Shown here in pieces: positions 1 to 8,845 of a stretch of DNA of 64,000 bases. Origin of the DNA: Nitrospirota bacterium (GTDB taxonomy: Bacteria > Nitrospirota > Thermodesulfovibrionia > Thermodesulfovibrionales > Dissulfurispiraceae); contig WSNO01000011.1 in NCBI GenBank assembly GCA_009773415.1, positions 1-64,000 of the forward strand. The letters run 5' to 3'. The notes under the pieces are model-generated. The model was not told the DNA's origin. It was given only the letters and a program-made list of their open reading frames with translations, and did not search any database. The first letter of the stretch is position 1. The number at the start of each line of letters is the position of its first letter. Position numbers and translations under genes: made by a program.

Positions 1-39
1 ATCCCGCTCAATCAAAATAACGTCGCCGCTAAATCATGC

Positions 40-270
40 TCCGGTTCCATTGCTGCGCCGGTTTCGGTGCCGCCAGAATCGGTGCTTTTTTGCCGCCGCT
101 AACAGGGCAGTTTCTGGGGGAAGGTCAGAAGCCGGAATTTGCGGCTAGCCTAATCCGGCCAGCTCTGCACGTCCGATATATTCAACGACGGTACTCGGTG
201 ATATGGTGCAGGACCTCGCGACCTGTCGCTTGCTCAGGCCCAGTCCAAAGTACAGTCCGTCAAGGATTCA
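40..270 (-). pseudogene. IS21-family istA transposase remnant
   Basis: Read on the minus strand from 270 leftwards, one frame gives a helix-turn-helix segment resembling the IS21 IstA N-terminus: YFGLGLSKRQVARS, then TISPSTVVEYIGRAE and LAGLG. The next codon, where IstA proteins usually have Trp (GLGWPLP), is TAG. In the same frame beyond it, PQIPASDLPPETALLAAA again looks like IstA. A TGA lies just upstream of the HTH. There is no good start, and no plausible ORF on either strand covers the stretch. I read it as a decayed transposase fragment; its remainder would lie left of the window. The rest of positions 1-465 shows no other gene. Confidence 0.55.
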
Positions 271-465
271 CAATGACCTATGCTCAGGATTCTTATCCAG
301 CAGGCACGCTATGCTTTCGTCAGGGAACTTTCGGTTTCGTTCCGATCATCCCGAACACCCATTCCGAATCACTCCGCAAAAGTGTTCGGATTCGATCAGA
401 ATACGCACATAAACAGCCCTACGAGCGGTAGGTGCTATTAATATCGGAGAACACCAGGAGGTAAA

Positions 466-741
466 ATGCAAATCGAACAGATTGAAAAACGAATCAAAAT
501 GCTTGAGGCAAAAAAGAAGGCGTTGGCAAGTCGGAAACGCGCCATCCTTGCAGCCGGAAATCGCGCAGAAAGGAAGAAGCAGACCCGCGCTAAAATCATC
601 ATCGGTGGCGCTCTCATTGCCGCCGTCCGGAATGGCTATGTGCTGCCAGGTATGCTACAACTCACGCCATCTGATTTTGCTTTCGTGCTCAGTGTCCTCG
701 GTACGCAAACGCTGGCCAAAATCGCTGAGGTTTCGGAGTGA
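466..741 (+). CDS. TraD-like small mobilisation protein
   Basis: A 91-residue basic protein preceded by a good ribosome site (AGGAGG, 455-460). The first 35 residues are a Lys/Arg-rich helix with the heptad-like pattern IEQIEKRIKMLEAKKKAL. A short hydrophobic segment (IIIGGALIAAV) follows. This matches the small TraD (PF06412) proteins that sit beside MobA/MobL relaxases on RSF1010/Ti-like mobilisable elements. They are thought to assist relaxosome assembly. The gene lies directly upstream of the oriT-like hairpins and the relaxase, as expected. Family assignment is by composition and context; I cannot run a profile search. Confidence 0.7.
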   Translation: MQIEQIEKRIKMLEAKKKALASRKRAILAAGNRAERKKQTRAKIIIGGALIAAVRNGYVLPGMLQLTPSDFAFVLSVLGTQTLAKIAEVSE

Positions 742-758
742 TGTCATGCCTAACCGCC

Positions 759-784
759 CTTATACCCCTTCAGCTGGGTATAAG
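759..784. repeat. Inverted repeat upstream of oriT
   Basis: Nine-base arms CTTATACCC (759-767) and GGGTATAAG (776-784) enclose an 8-nt loop. The repeat lies 10 nt before the oriT-type hairpin. No T-run follows it, so it is more likely a relaxosome protein site or mRNA structure than a terminator. Confidence 0.6.
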
Positions 785-793
785 CGCACTTAG

Positions 794-823
794 GCATTTC
801 CCTTCGGGAAATGCGTGCGCCCT
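794..823. other. oriT: Candidate oriT (RSF1010/MOBQ-like)
   Basis: A perfect 9-bp inverted repeat, GCATTTCCC (794-802) and GGGAAATGC (806-814), has a 3-nt loop and is followed at once by GTGCGCCCT (815-823). RSF1010/R1162-type origins of transfer have the same plan: a hairpin, then a nic core ending in GCGCCCT. The site sits between the traD-like gene and the MobA/MobL relaxase at 855, which is where MOBQ oriTs are found. The sequence match is direct; its function is inferred. Confidence 0.65.
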
Positions 824-854
824 GCCGGGAGCCGGAAAGGATAGAAAATAAAAG

Positions 855-1678
855 ATGGCCCATTACCATTGTCACGTTTCATCTCTCGGTCCGGACAAGA
901 GCGCCGCCAAGACTGCTGCCTACATTTGCAGGGTCGCTGGCTACGCGCACCGAGATGAGCATGCGGTCGAAACGTACGCGTTCAACATCCCCTCTTTTGC
1001 AAAAAACGCCACTGATTTTTTCGCGAAATCCGACATGCACGAACGCGTTAATGCATGCCGTGGGAAACACTTTAATATCGCGCTGCCAAATGGCTACGAC
1101 CATGCTTCTATTGCAGCCGAAATCGTCCGTCCATTCGTTTTGATGGGGCTCCCAATTTTAGCCGCCGTTCACGACAAACCGGGGAACAAACATCTGCACA
1201 TTCTCGTGAGCGAACGCATGCAGGATGACTATACCCGGTCCCTCGATGCCGACCAATTTTTCAAACGCGCAAGCCAAAAAAAAGACGGCACCCGAACAGG
1301 CGGCGCAAGAAAAACGAGAGACCTGTCTAACAACCGGGATTGGCTCATGGCCTTCCGGAGACACGTCGCCGAGAGCATCAATTTTTACGTTGCCGAGGCC
1401 GATAAGGTTGACCACCGCTCTCACCTTGCCCGTGGCTTAGATAGGCTCCCAGAGCGTCACAGAGGGCCAGCAGGACATCAAAATCAGACACGGCACAAGA
1501 GTACCTGGCACGTGCCCAGCGCCTGCAAAATGTCAATGCTGAGTTGTCTAGGGTAGAGGATGCCATCCAGCGGGGCAAAAACATGGTAGAGACGATGAGA
1601 CAGCAGGCCAGGGAGCGCCAAAACGACCAGTATGACTATCATTGCTATAACCTGTATGGCGGACCTCTTGGTCGGTGA
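855..1678 (+). pseudogene. MobA/MobL relaxase, frameshifted
   Basis: The first 200 residues are a MobA/MobL (MOBQ) relaxase. The N-terminus MAHYHCHVSSLGPDKSAAK is followed by an HIHxLVSER-like metal-binding segment (NKHLHILVSERM, near residue 115) and a DHRSHLARGLDRLPERHRGPA block typical of the family. Near 1465-1484 the frame breaks: the zero frame ends at 1556 with unrelated residues. The +2 frame continues a coiled-coil tail (SDTAQEYLARAQRLQNVNAE, then VEDAIQRGKNMVETMRQQARE) to a TGA at 1676-1678. It therefore looks like one gene with a single indel. Either the element has lost its relaxase or the assembly has an error here. It would nick oriT at about 815-823 to start mobilisation. Confidence 0.75.
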
Positions 1679-1761
1679 TGTGCTGTCCTTGTGTGGTCGG
1701 TCGGTGGTCGGAGCGCGGAGCGCAGCGCCGGAAGCGGCGTAGTATGTGCCTACGCGTCTCG

Positions 1762-1798
1762 GTCGGGAGATTAAGGATATGCTCCGCTATCTCCCGAC
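1762..1798. repeat. 10-bp inverted repeat after relaxase
   Basis: Arms GTCGGGAGAT (1762-1771) and ATCTCCCGAC (1789-1798) enclose a 17-nt loop in the 283-nt gene-free stretch between the relaxase and the HTH gene. No T-tract follows. Its function is unknown. The flanking 1690-1745 is unusually GC-rich and repetitive (GCGCGGAGCGCAGCGCC), but I see no gene in it. Confidence 0.5.
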
Positions 1799-1834
1799 AC
1801 TCGCTTGCTCCGGCGGTTTCTGTTTTTCTCTTAG

Positions 1835-1860
1835 GGGGCAAATTAGCCCCGTCTTTTTTT
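1835..1860 (+). terminator. Rho-independent terminator of mobilisation genes
   Basis: Stem GGGGC (1835-1839) and GCCCC (1846-1850) with loop AAATTA, followed by GTCTTTTTTT. It ends transcription arriving from the relaxase side. Confidence 0.7.
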
Positions 1861-1929
1861 AGACGAGACTAGACTTTCGGTTACCGCCGACACATGCCGA
1901 AAAAAAACGAATCGTTCCTCGCTATTCAA

Positions 1930-1960
1930 GAGTGTATTCCAATGAAAGAGGTATACACTC
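1930..1960. promoter_or_regulatory. Inverted repeat before excisionase-like gene
   Basis: GAGTGTAT (1930-1937) and ATACACTC (1953-1960), an 8-bp perfect inverted repeat with a 15-nt spacer, ends 1 nt before the ATG at 1962. It also encloses the AAAGAGG ribosome site. It could be an operator bound by the HTH protein itself, or a hairpin that hides the ribosome site. Confidence 0.5.
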
Positions 1961-1961
1961 A

Positions 1962-2246
1962 ATGACACAGTATTTCACCACTGAAGAGGCAGCAGCACTC
2001 CTGAAACTCTCCCCTGGTACGCTCCGCAACTGGCTTTCGTCGGGACGCATCAAATGCCACCGGATTGGTCGCGCCGTGCGATTCAGCGAGAGCGACATCG
2101 CAAACATCGCCGACCTTGGACCGGGCAAGTCGAAGACCAAAAAGCCGAAAAGGAATGGCAAAAGAGGCCCACGCGCTGGCAAGGACCCGCATATCGATGG
2201 TATCATGCAGCGTGTGTTTGCAGTGCCCGGAGAGGCGGTAGCATAA
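1962..2246 (+). CDS. Excisionase-like HTH (MerR-type) protein
   Basis: A 94-residue protein with a winged-HTH of the excisionase/HTH_17 type at residues 4-52 (YFTTEEAAALLKLSPGTLRN, then RIKCHRIGRAVRFSESDI). A basic tail follows (KSKTKKPKRNGKRGPRAGK). The ATG at 1962 is preferred over a GTG at 1932 because AAAGAGG precedes it. The stop overlaps the integrase start (TAATG), so the two are translationally coupled, the classic xis-int arrangement. It probably acts as recombination directionality factor and/or autoregulator of the element. Confidence 0.75.
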   Translation: MTQYFTTEEAAALLKLSPGTLRNWLSSGRIKCHRIGRAVRFSESDIANIADLGPGKSKTKKPKRNGKRGPRAGKDPHIDGIMQRVFAVPGEAVA

Positions 2247-3317
2247 TGGCTATCAGGGGCGCTATCAAAGGTAGTTTCGATCTTTATCAACGCGATGGGA
2301 TTTGGTACATCGGCACAATACGCCGCAGCACCGGCACTGCCGATAAAAAAGAAGCACAACGCATCAGAGATGCTGTTGTCGGGCAAATTCGCAGCGGCAA
2401 ATGGCGCGAACGCGAACGGTATAAGCAGTACACGTTTAGCATGCTCGTTGACCGTTTCATGTCTGAACATGCACCGACCGTCAGCGCAGGCGGGCAGCGC
2501 TTCTATAAGCAATGCCTGACAAACCATATCACGCCGTATTTTGGCCGATATACCTTGTCGGAAATCGGTCAGGCCGAAATATGGAGCTTCAAGATTCACC
2601 GCAGGAAAAGCGGCAATAGTGCCAGCACTATCAACCGCGATCTTGCCGTCCTGTCGAAAATGTTTAACCTCGCCGTTCTGTGGGACTGGATAAAGGCCAA
2701 TCCCATAAAGAAGGGCCTGAAAGAAAAAGTGCCACCGGTACGGCACGGGAAGCCCCTTTCACTGACCGACGAAATAACTCTTCTGGTCGAATGCCGGGCA
2801 GGAAACTACTTGAGCGGCGACCTTGCAGACATCTTGACTCTCGGCATTTACACCGGCATGCGTTCAGGAGCATTGCTGGCGCTGACTTGGTCGCAGGTCG
2901 ATTTTTGACCGAAATATTATTAAGGCATGGAACGAAAAGGCCAAAAGGGCTTATACCCTTCCCATGGTTGATGTTGTCCGGCAGGTGCTTCAGAGACGCC
3001 ATTCTGAAGGCGCTACGGGCCTTGTTTTTAGGACCGGGAACGGCACGGAATATGAGGGCCGGAACGTCTATCACGCATTGCAACGGGCTTGTGAAGCCGC
3101 AGGAATCGGCAAACGGCGAGTGCATGACCTCAGACACACCACCGGTACTCGACTTGGCGAACTTGGCCTTAATGCGTACCAAATTGCTGCAATATTGGAC
3201 CACTCACAACTTTCCACGACGATGATTTATATCGACTTGGATGAAAACGCAAAGGCGAAAATCACCCAAAATTTCGGCAAAATTCCGACCACAACTTGCA
3301 CACAACTGACACAGTAA
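2246..3317 (+). pseudogene. Tyrosine recombinase/integrase, frameshifted
   Basis: The sequence encodes a phage-type tyrosine integrase of about 356 residues in two frames. Part one (2246-2908) carries the SAM-like core-binding domain and the first catalytic Arg (IYTGMRSGALLALTWSQVDF). It ends at a TGA created inside a run of five T (2902-2906). With one T fewer, the frame reads on through DRNIIKAWNEKAKRAYTLPM into 2964-3317. That part has the HxxR box (HDLRHTTGTRL), LDHS, and the Tyr nucleophile (TTMIYIDLD). All catalytic residues are therefore present but split. A homopolymer error or a recent inactivating indel both fit. It lies directly beside the tRNA-Lys 3' end, the likely attachment site. 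Confidence 0.85.
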
Positions 3318-3340
3318 GTACTTTCACCGTCGTTTCAGGA

Positions 3341-3383
3341 CAAAAAGAAAGGGATTTCAAGGTCTATATCTCCTTGAAATCCC
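3341..3383 (-). terminator. Terminator of tRNA-Lys (bidirectional hairpin)
   Basis: A 12-bp stem, GGGATTTCAAGG (3351-3362) and CCTTGAAATCCC (3372-3383). On the minus strand it is followed by CTTTCTTTTTG (complement of 3340-3350), a good terminator for the tRNA. On the plus strand TGCTTTATT follows, so it may also stop the integrase transcript. Confidence 0.75.
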
Positions 3384-3395
3384 TGCTTTATTCGA

Positions 3396-3471
<76 letters not shown>

Positions 3472-3570
3472 ATCGAAACAGACCACTATAGTACGAAAAA
3501 TTCCTGTTTTCCGTCAAGTCAGGTCTCAGCGCAATGCGGAATCGTCCCGAAGACTTCGCCCCCGTCTTCT

Positions 3571-5031
3571 TTATTCAAACAGAGGGATTTGGCTGTCTTT
3601 ATCCTCGAAAGTCCTCGGGGCCTGTGAAAATATTTTGCCGGGGTTCAGGATGGATTTCGGGTCAAACGTTCGCTTGATGGCGCGCATGATGTCCAGCTCC
3701 CGAGCTTTCAGCTCCATATCGACATACGGCGCTTTCAGGATGCCGATGCCATGCTCCCCTGAGATGGAACCTCCCGCTGTTATTGCCATTGAAAAAACTT
3801 CGCGCACGAGATCCAGCCCCTGTCGATAGGCGTCCGGGCTCTCTTTTTCGACCATGATGTTGACGTGGATGTTGCCGTCTCCGGCGTGGCCGAAGCTCAC
3901 AATCGGAATCCCGGAGCGCTCGGAGAGTCGTCGCAACTCCTTCAGGGCAAAGGCGAGCCGTTCGACCGGAACAACAATATCTTCATTAATCTTGCGCCGG
4001 TTCATATATTTCAGCGCGGGCGACAGTGCGCGTCGTGCTTCCCAGAGCCGTTCCCGCGCGAAACGGTCTTCAGCGATCGTCACTTCGCCGCCAAGCAGGG
4101 AGCAGACCGATGCGACGCGATCGGCTTCTTTCCGTACGGTGGCCGGATATCCATCCAGTTCGATAAGCAGCAGCGCCTCGCTGCCTGCAGGCAGGCCGGT
4201 CGGTTTGTACTTTTCAACAACGTCGATGGCTGAACGGTCAATGAACTCAAGTGCACGCGGGATAACTTTCGCAGCAAGAATGCGCGGCACCGCGGTCCCG
4301 GCAGCCTCTAAATCTCTGAATACAACGAGAAGGGTCATCAGATCTTCCGGCTGCGGCAATACTCGCAGACGAATTTTTGTGGTTATCGCCAGCGTGCCTT
4401 CTGAGCCGACGATGAGGTCTTTCAGGCTATAGCCGACAACCCGTTTCTGCATTTTTCCGCCGACAGTGAGGACGGCTCCGTCGGCAAGCACCACCTCAAG
4501 CTCCATCACATAGTTTCTGGTCACTCCGTACTTTACGGCGCGAGGGCCGCCGGCATTCGTCGCGACGTTACCGCCTATGGTGCTGATCGCCATGCTCGCA
4601 GGGTCGGGTGGATAAAAAAACCCTTTGTAGTCGAGCTCTTTCTGGAGCGTCGCATTAACCACGCCGGGCTCGACAACGACCTGAAGATTCTGCGTGTCGA
4701 TTTCGAGAATTTTTCGCATGCGCTCAAAGCTGAGCACTATGGCACCCGTAACCGTCGGTATGGACGCGCCCGCCATGCCGGTGCCGGCTCCGCGGGGGAT
4801 AATTGCCATTTCATGTTCCGCGGCATGCCTGACAAGGCGGGACACGTCGGCCGCGCTTTTCGGCCAGGCAACGGCGTAAGGCAGCGATGGCGCGGCGATA
4901 GATGCATCGTAGCTGTAGCAGACGAGATCCTCCGGCTCCGTCGAGATGTCGATGCCGGGAATGGAAAAGAGGGAGCTCATGACAGCGACCTGCAAGGGTG
5001 AAGTTTCAGGCCGGGGAATTGACGGGTCCAT
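3571..5031 (-). CDS. FAD-linked oxidase, GlcD/D-lactate dehydrogenase type
   Basis: 486 residues, full length for the GlcD/LdhD family. The N-terminal FAD_binding_4 domain spans about residues 50-190 and includes PRGAGTGMAGASIPT and the pyrophosphate-binding block DPASMAISTIGGNVATNAGG. The C-terminal FAD-oxidase domain contains GHAGDGNIHVNIM and SGEHGIG, conserved active-site regions of glycolate/D-lactate oxidoreductases. It should oxidise a 2-hydroxyacid and pass electrons to a partner Fe-S protein; no GlcF-like gene is adjacent. A later Met (residue 18, 4980) is also a possible start. Substrate cannot be told from sequence. Confidence 0.85.
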   Translation of the reverse strand: MDPSIPRPETSPLQVAVMSSLFSIPGIDISTEPEDLVCYSYDASIAAPSLPYAVAWPKSAADVSRLVRHAAEHEMAIIPRGAGTGMAGASIPTVTGAIVLSFERMRKILEIDTQNLQVVVEPGVVNATLQKELDYKGFFYPPDPASMAISTIGGNVATNAGGPRAVKYGVTRNYVMELEVVLADGAVLTVGGKMQKRVVGYSLKDLIVGSEGTLAITTKIRLRVLPQPEDLMTLLVVFRDLEAAGTAVPRILAAKVIPRALEFIDRSAIDVVEKYKPTGLPAGSEALLLIELDGYPATVRKEADRVASVCSLLGGEVTIAEDRFARERLWEARRALSPALKYMNRRKINEDIVVPVERLAFALKELRRLSERSGIPIVSFGHAGDGNIHVNIMVEKESPDAYRQGLDLVREVFSMAITAGGSISGEHGIGILKAPYVDMELKARELDIMRAIKRTFDPKSILNPGKIFSQAPRTFEDKDSQIPLFE

Positions 5032-5148
5032 GCGGCGGAAAACCGCAAGATTGGAAGAGCGGAAGTTTTTTGCGGTGATTGAGTGCGGCCACAGGTAGTG
5101 ATCTGCATTTTTGTTTTCTGTCTTCCGGGCTTTGGTTTTTCCGGACTG

Positions 5149-8100
5149 TCACGCCACGCCGATGGCTTCGATCTCGCTCATCTGGAGCGAGATGGTTTTT
5201 GATGCGCCGGGCTCTTCCATGGTAATGCCATAGAGATTGTCGGCTGCTTCCATTGTGGTGCGGTTGTGTGTGATGACGACGAACTGCGTATCACGCGCAA
5301 GCTCGCGTATCATCTGGGCAAAGCGGGTCGTGTTGGATTCATCGAGTGTGGCATCCGCTTCATCAAGGATGCAGAGAGGGCTCGGCTTGAGCAGGAATCC
5401 GGCAAAGAGAAGGGAAAGCGAGGTCAGCGCTTTTTCGCCGCCGCTCAGCAGGTTGATGTTCTGGAGCTTTTTCCCCGGCGGCTGCGCAATGATATCGAGT
5501 CCTGCTTCAAGTACGTTTTCCTCGTCGGTCAGCACGACGTCTGCGCGTCCGCCGCCGAACAGCGTTGTGAATACCTCGGCAAACTTCGCTCGAAGGGCGT
5601 CATATGCTTCACGAAGCTTGCGGCGGGTCGTCAGGTTGATGCGTGAAATCGCCTCCTCAAGCTCTGCGATTGACATCGTCAGGTCTTCCTGCTGCTTTGT
5701 CAGGAAGTCATGACGGCTTTTGAGTTCATCATATTCCTCAAGGGTGCCGAGGTTAACCGGTCCCAGTTCGCGGATTTTATCGTTGAGAAGAGCGGCTTTT
5801 TCGGCGTCTTCAGCAGGGTCAAAGCCATCGATTGAAATTTCGGCCTGCGCAATCCCGATACCGTATTTCTGGTGCATTCCCGACGCGATGGACTCAAGTT
5901 TCATTCGCTGTTCAACCGAAGCCGACCTTTGGTCAGAAAGGCGCCGGGATAGCTCGTCGATTTCGGCGCGGAGCTTTCTGAGGCCATTTTCAAACCCGAG
6001 CAAGCCCTCTTTTTCTGCGGCGATTGCTTCGCGCTGACGTTCCCGCGCCTGCCGCAGTGCTGCTGCCTCTTCGACGCTTGACTTGATGGAGCTTTCCATC
6101 TGCCGGAGCTTTGCGACAGACTCCTCAACCTTAGCGGTATTGGCAGCGATGTCTTCTGCGGCGATCGAATTTTTCTCCTCTGTTTCGGCGATTGCGTCTT
6201 CGGTCGCCTGCTTCTCGCGGCTGACGGCAAGAAGTTTCTCCCTGAACGACGCTATCTCCAGCCGCATATCCTCAATCTGAGCCCGCTCCTGCTCATAGTC
6301 CTCACGGACGCCGGCGATGAGCGCCTGAATTTCGGCAATGGCGACGTTGACCGTCTGGTGTTCGATTTCGAGCTGGGAGATTTCGCGGCTTTTTGCCTGA
6401 AGAGCGGCTTTCAGGCTCTCCTTTTCGGATGCTATCGTGGCAAGTTCTGTCTCAAGGAAAGAGCGGCGGCGCACTCTGCGCTCACGCTCTTCACTGTGAG
6501 CGGCCCGCTGGTGCTGAATCAGCGAGAGCTTTTTCTCCGCCTCCACAACGGCGGATTCCGTCTCCCGGACAGAATCAAGACGAACAGACAGCTCCTCGTT
6601 CATGAGCAGAAGTTCCTGCTCCATGGCACTGATGACTTTCTGCTGCTTTTCGACCGCTTGCTGGAGTTCCTTGATTTCACGCTTGCGTCTGAGAATGTCC
6701 TTCCCCTGACCGGCAGTGATGAAGCCGCTGGACGAAATCACCACCCCGTCGAGCGTAACCAATATAAAAGAACCGCCGGGGTGCGACTGAAAGGCCCCGA
6801 TGGCCGCGCGAAGGTCGCGGGCGATAAATGTATTGTCAAGCACAGAGATCACCGCATGCCCAGCGGCGATATTCTCCGTTTTGATGAAATCGGATGCCCT
6901 GCCAAGCACGGCTGGATGGCCTGCTATCGGAGGGGTTCCGGTTTCTATTGTCGCAGGTTCGGCGCCGAGGGCTGTGTAGAATATGGAGGTCCGCCCAAGC
7001 TGCTTTTCTCTGACCACGTTGACAGCTGCCAGCACATCTTCCGCGCTGTCGAGGATGAGAGAATTCAGTTTCTCCGAAAGCGCGGCTTCCAGGGCAACTT
7101 CATGATCTCTGTCAGACGAGAGAATGTCGGACAGGACGGTGCTGCTCGTCTGCAAGCGGTTGCTCGAATCTGCGAGAAAGTCGCGGAGCGTCTTGTCAAT
7201 GATAAGCTCTTTCAGCGAAACGATGCGGGACGTGTTGGAAGCAAGGGATTCACGTTCCTGCGCGACTTCGGCTTTTTTCTCTTCAATCTGCCGGCTGAAC
7301 GCATCTGCTCCGGAAGCAAGCCGCCCGGCCGCTGCCTTGAGACTGACAATCTCGGCATTCGCTCCGGCAATCTGCGCGTCAGCTCCGGAAATGCCGGCTT
7401 CTGCGGCAACGATGCCCTGCGCGATGACTTCTTTATCGCGAACCGCGACAGATTCCTTGTATGCCAGCGTTTCGCTGGAGGACTGGAGCCTGCTGAGTTC
7501 ATTGCGCCGGGAGCTGAGGCGATCGGACGCACTGAAGATCGCCTTGCGGTTCTCCTCAAGAGCTGACTCCTGCTCGGCCATGGCTGCTTCAATCGATGCG
7601 GTCGCCTCCCGCTTTTCCCGAAGGGCATTGCTGATCTGCTCAACATGAGCAGCGTGGGAACGTTCCCGATCTTCAAGCTCGACCAGTCTTTCCGCCAGTT
7701 CGGTCTTCTTGGCCGCGCCCTCGGTTTCGATGGAGGTCAGGCGGGCGATGTCGATGCGGATATTCTCTATGGTGGTCTTTAAAACAGCAATCTTCTTTTC
7801 GGTTTCAGCGACCGACCGTTCTTTATCATAAAGCGTCTGTTCGAGGGCAGCGAGCGCTTTCTCTTTTTCGACGACTCCGACGCGCTCTGTTTCAAGCTTG
7901 TTTTCTGCGGTCGAGAGCGCGGCCCTCTTGCCTGCATCAGCCTCACGGAGCTGATCCAGTTCGGCAGTCACTCCTGCAAGCTGCTCAGAAAGGTTCAGGA
8001 ATTCGCGACGCGCAATCCGCAATTCGATATCCTTTAATTCATCAATCAGTCGCTTAAACCGTTCGGCCTTTTTGACCTGGCGGTCAAGACTATTGAGCTG

Positions 8101-8739
8101 ACGCCTGACTTCATGAATGATGTCATTGATTCTCTGAATATTTTCTTTTGAGGAGGCAAGCTTTGAAAGCGCTTCTGCCTTACGAACCTTGTACTTCATG
8201 ACTCCAGCAACTTCTTCAATCAGGAAGCGGCGATCAATCGGCCTGGCATTCAGAATTTCACCTATCCTGCCTTGATCAAGAATTGAATAACTCTTTACGT
8301 CGAGACCGGTGTCGAGAAACAGGTCCTTAATGTCTTTCAGGCGGCAGGAGCGCTTGTTCAGGAGATAATCGCTTTCGCCGGACCGGTAAAGGCGGCGGGC
8401 GACAACGACTGAATCGTGCGCGGTGTCGTCGTCCTTCGGCAGTTCCGTTGCGTTGCCTGTATCTTTGCTCTGAGGTGGTGTGAGAGATATGCTGAGGGTG
8501 ACTTCTGCCATGCCTTTTGGTTTTCTGGAAGACGACCCCTGGAAAATGACCTCATCCATTTTCTCGCCGCGAAGGCTCCTGGCGCTCTGCTCGCCAAGCA
8601 CCCACCGGAAGGCGTCTACTATGTTGGATTTGCCGCATCCATTGGGCCCGACTATGACTGTTACGCCGTCATGGAGCGATAAAACCGTTCTGTCGCTGAA
8701 GGATTTAAACCCGTTCAGCTCTATTTCCTTAATCTTCAT
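5149..8739 (-). CDS. smc: Chromosome partition protein SMC
   Basis: About 1196 residues, the usual SMC length. N-terminal ATPase half: MKIKEIELNGFKSF and Walker A GPNGCGKSNIVDAFRWVLGE. Two long coiled coils flank a hinge in the middle (around SSDRDHEVALEAALSEKLNS to EIKELQQ). The C-terminal half has the ABC signature LSGGEKALTSLSLLFAG and Walker B PLCILDEADATLDESN. SMC condenses and segregates the chromosome with ScpAB. The open frame runs on upstream to 9090, but that extension is not SMC-like. ATG 8739 is chosen because it lies 8 nt after a TAAAAT box with a TTGACC -35, suggesting leaderless transcription; ATG 8745 is the alternative. Confidence 0.95.
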   Translation of the reverse strand: MKIKEIELNGFKSFSDRTVLSLHDGVTVIVGPNGCGKSNIVDAFRWVLGEQSARSLRGEKMDEVIFQGSSSRKPKGMAEVTLSISLTPPQSKDTGNATELPKDDDTAHDSVVVARRLYRSGESDYLLNKRSCRLKDIKDLFLDTGLDVKSYSILDQGRIGEILNARPIDRRFLIEEVAGVMKYKVRKAEALSKLASSKENIQRINDIIHEVRRQLNSLDRQVKKAERFKRLIDELKDIELRIARREFLNLSEQLAGVTAELDQLREADAGKRAALSTAENKLETERVGVVEKEKALAALEQTLYDKERSVAETEKKIAVLKTTIENIRIDIARLTSIETEGAAKKTELAERLVELEDRERSHAAHVEQISNALREKREATASIEAAMAEQESALEENRKAIFSASDRLSSRRNELSRLQSSSETLAYKESVAVRDKEVIAQGIVAAEAGISGADAQIAGANAEIVSLKAAAGRLASGADAFSRQIEEKKAEVAQERESLASNTSRIVSLKELIIDKTLRDFLADSSNRLQTSSTVLSDILSSDRDHEVALEAALSEKLNSLILDSAEDVLAAVNVVREKQLGRTSIFYTALGAEPATIETGTPPIAGHPAVLGRASDFIKTENIAAGHAVISVLDNTFIARDLRAAIGAFQSHPGGSFILVTLDGVVISSSGFITAGQGKDILRRKREIKELQQAVEKQQKVISAMEQELLLMNEELSVRLDSVRETESAVVEAEKKLSLIQHQRAAHSEERERRVRRRSFLETELATIASEKESLKAALQAKSREISQLEIEHQTVNVAIAEIQALIAGVREDYEQERAQIEDMRLEIASFREKLLAVSREKQATEDAIAETEEKNSIAAEDIAANTAKVEESVAKLRQMESSIKSSVEEAAALRQARERQREAIAAEKEGLLGFENGLRKLRAEIDELSRRLSDQRSASVEQRMKLESIASGMHQKYGIGIAQAEISIDGFDPAEDAEKAALLNDKIRELGPVNLGTLEEYDELKSRHDFLTKQQEDLTMSIAELEEAISRINLTTRRKLREAYDALRAKFAEVFTTLFGGGRADVVLTDEENVLEAGLDIIAQPPGKKLQNINLLSGGEKALTSLSLLFAGFLLKPSPLCILDEADATLDESNTTRFAQMIRELARDTQFVVITHNRTTMEAADNLYGITMEEPGASKTISLQMSEIEAIGVA

Positions 8740-8747
8740 AACCATCA

Positions 8748-8777
8748 ATTTTACGGGCGGGGGTCGAGCAGGGTCAA
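8748..8777 (-). promoter_or_regulatory. Promoter of smc (leaderless)
   Basis: On the minus strand, TTGACC (8777-8772), an 18-nt spacer and TAAAAT (8753-8748), then 8 nt to the ATG at 8739. No Shine-Dalgarno is visible. Confidence 0.5.
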
Positions 8778-8816
8778 GTACTAAAAAAAAGTAATAGATG
8801 AATAAATAAATTAAAT

Positions 8817-8845
8817 TTGACGATTCAGGCTGTTTCCCGTATTGT
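8817..8845 (+). promoter_or_regulatory. Promoter of dsrAB
   Basis: TTGACG (8817-8822), a 17-nt spacer and TATTGT (8840-8845), about 80 nt before dsrA. The same -35/spacer/-10 plan (TTGACC-N17-TATTGT) precedes the dsrH/E/F-tusA operon at 29549-29577. Confidence 0.55.

Noticed and set aside
36-431. Plus-strand open frame of 131 codons at the left edge
   Set aside because: It has no domain, no ribosome site, and overlaps the minus-strand istA remnant that explains the sequence better.
1-3395. Second attachment site of the mobile element
   Set aside because: No copy of the tRNA-Lys 3' end occurs left of the integrase in this window, so the other end must lie outside.
6358-7566. Open frame of 402 codons on the plus strand
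   Set aside because: It is antisense to the smc coiled coil and has low-information composition, a shadow of GC-rich codons.
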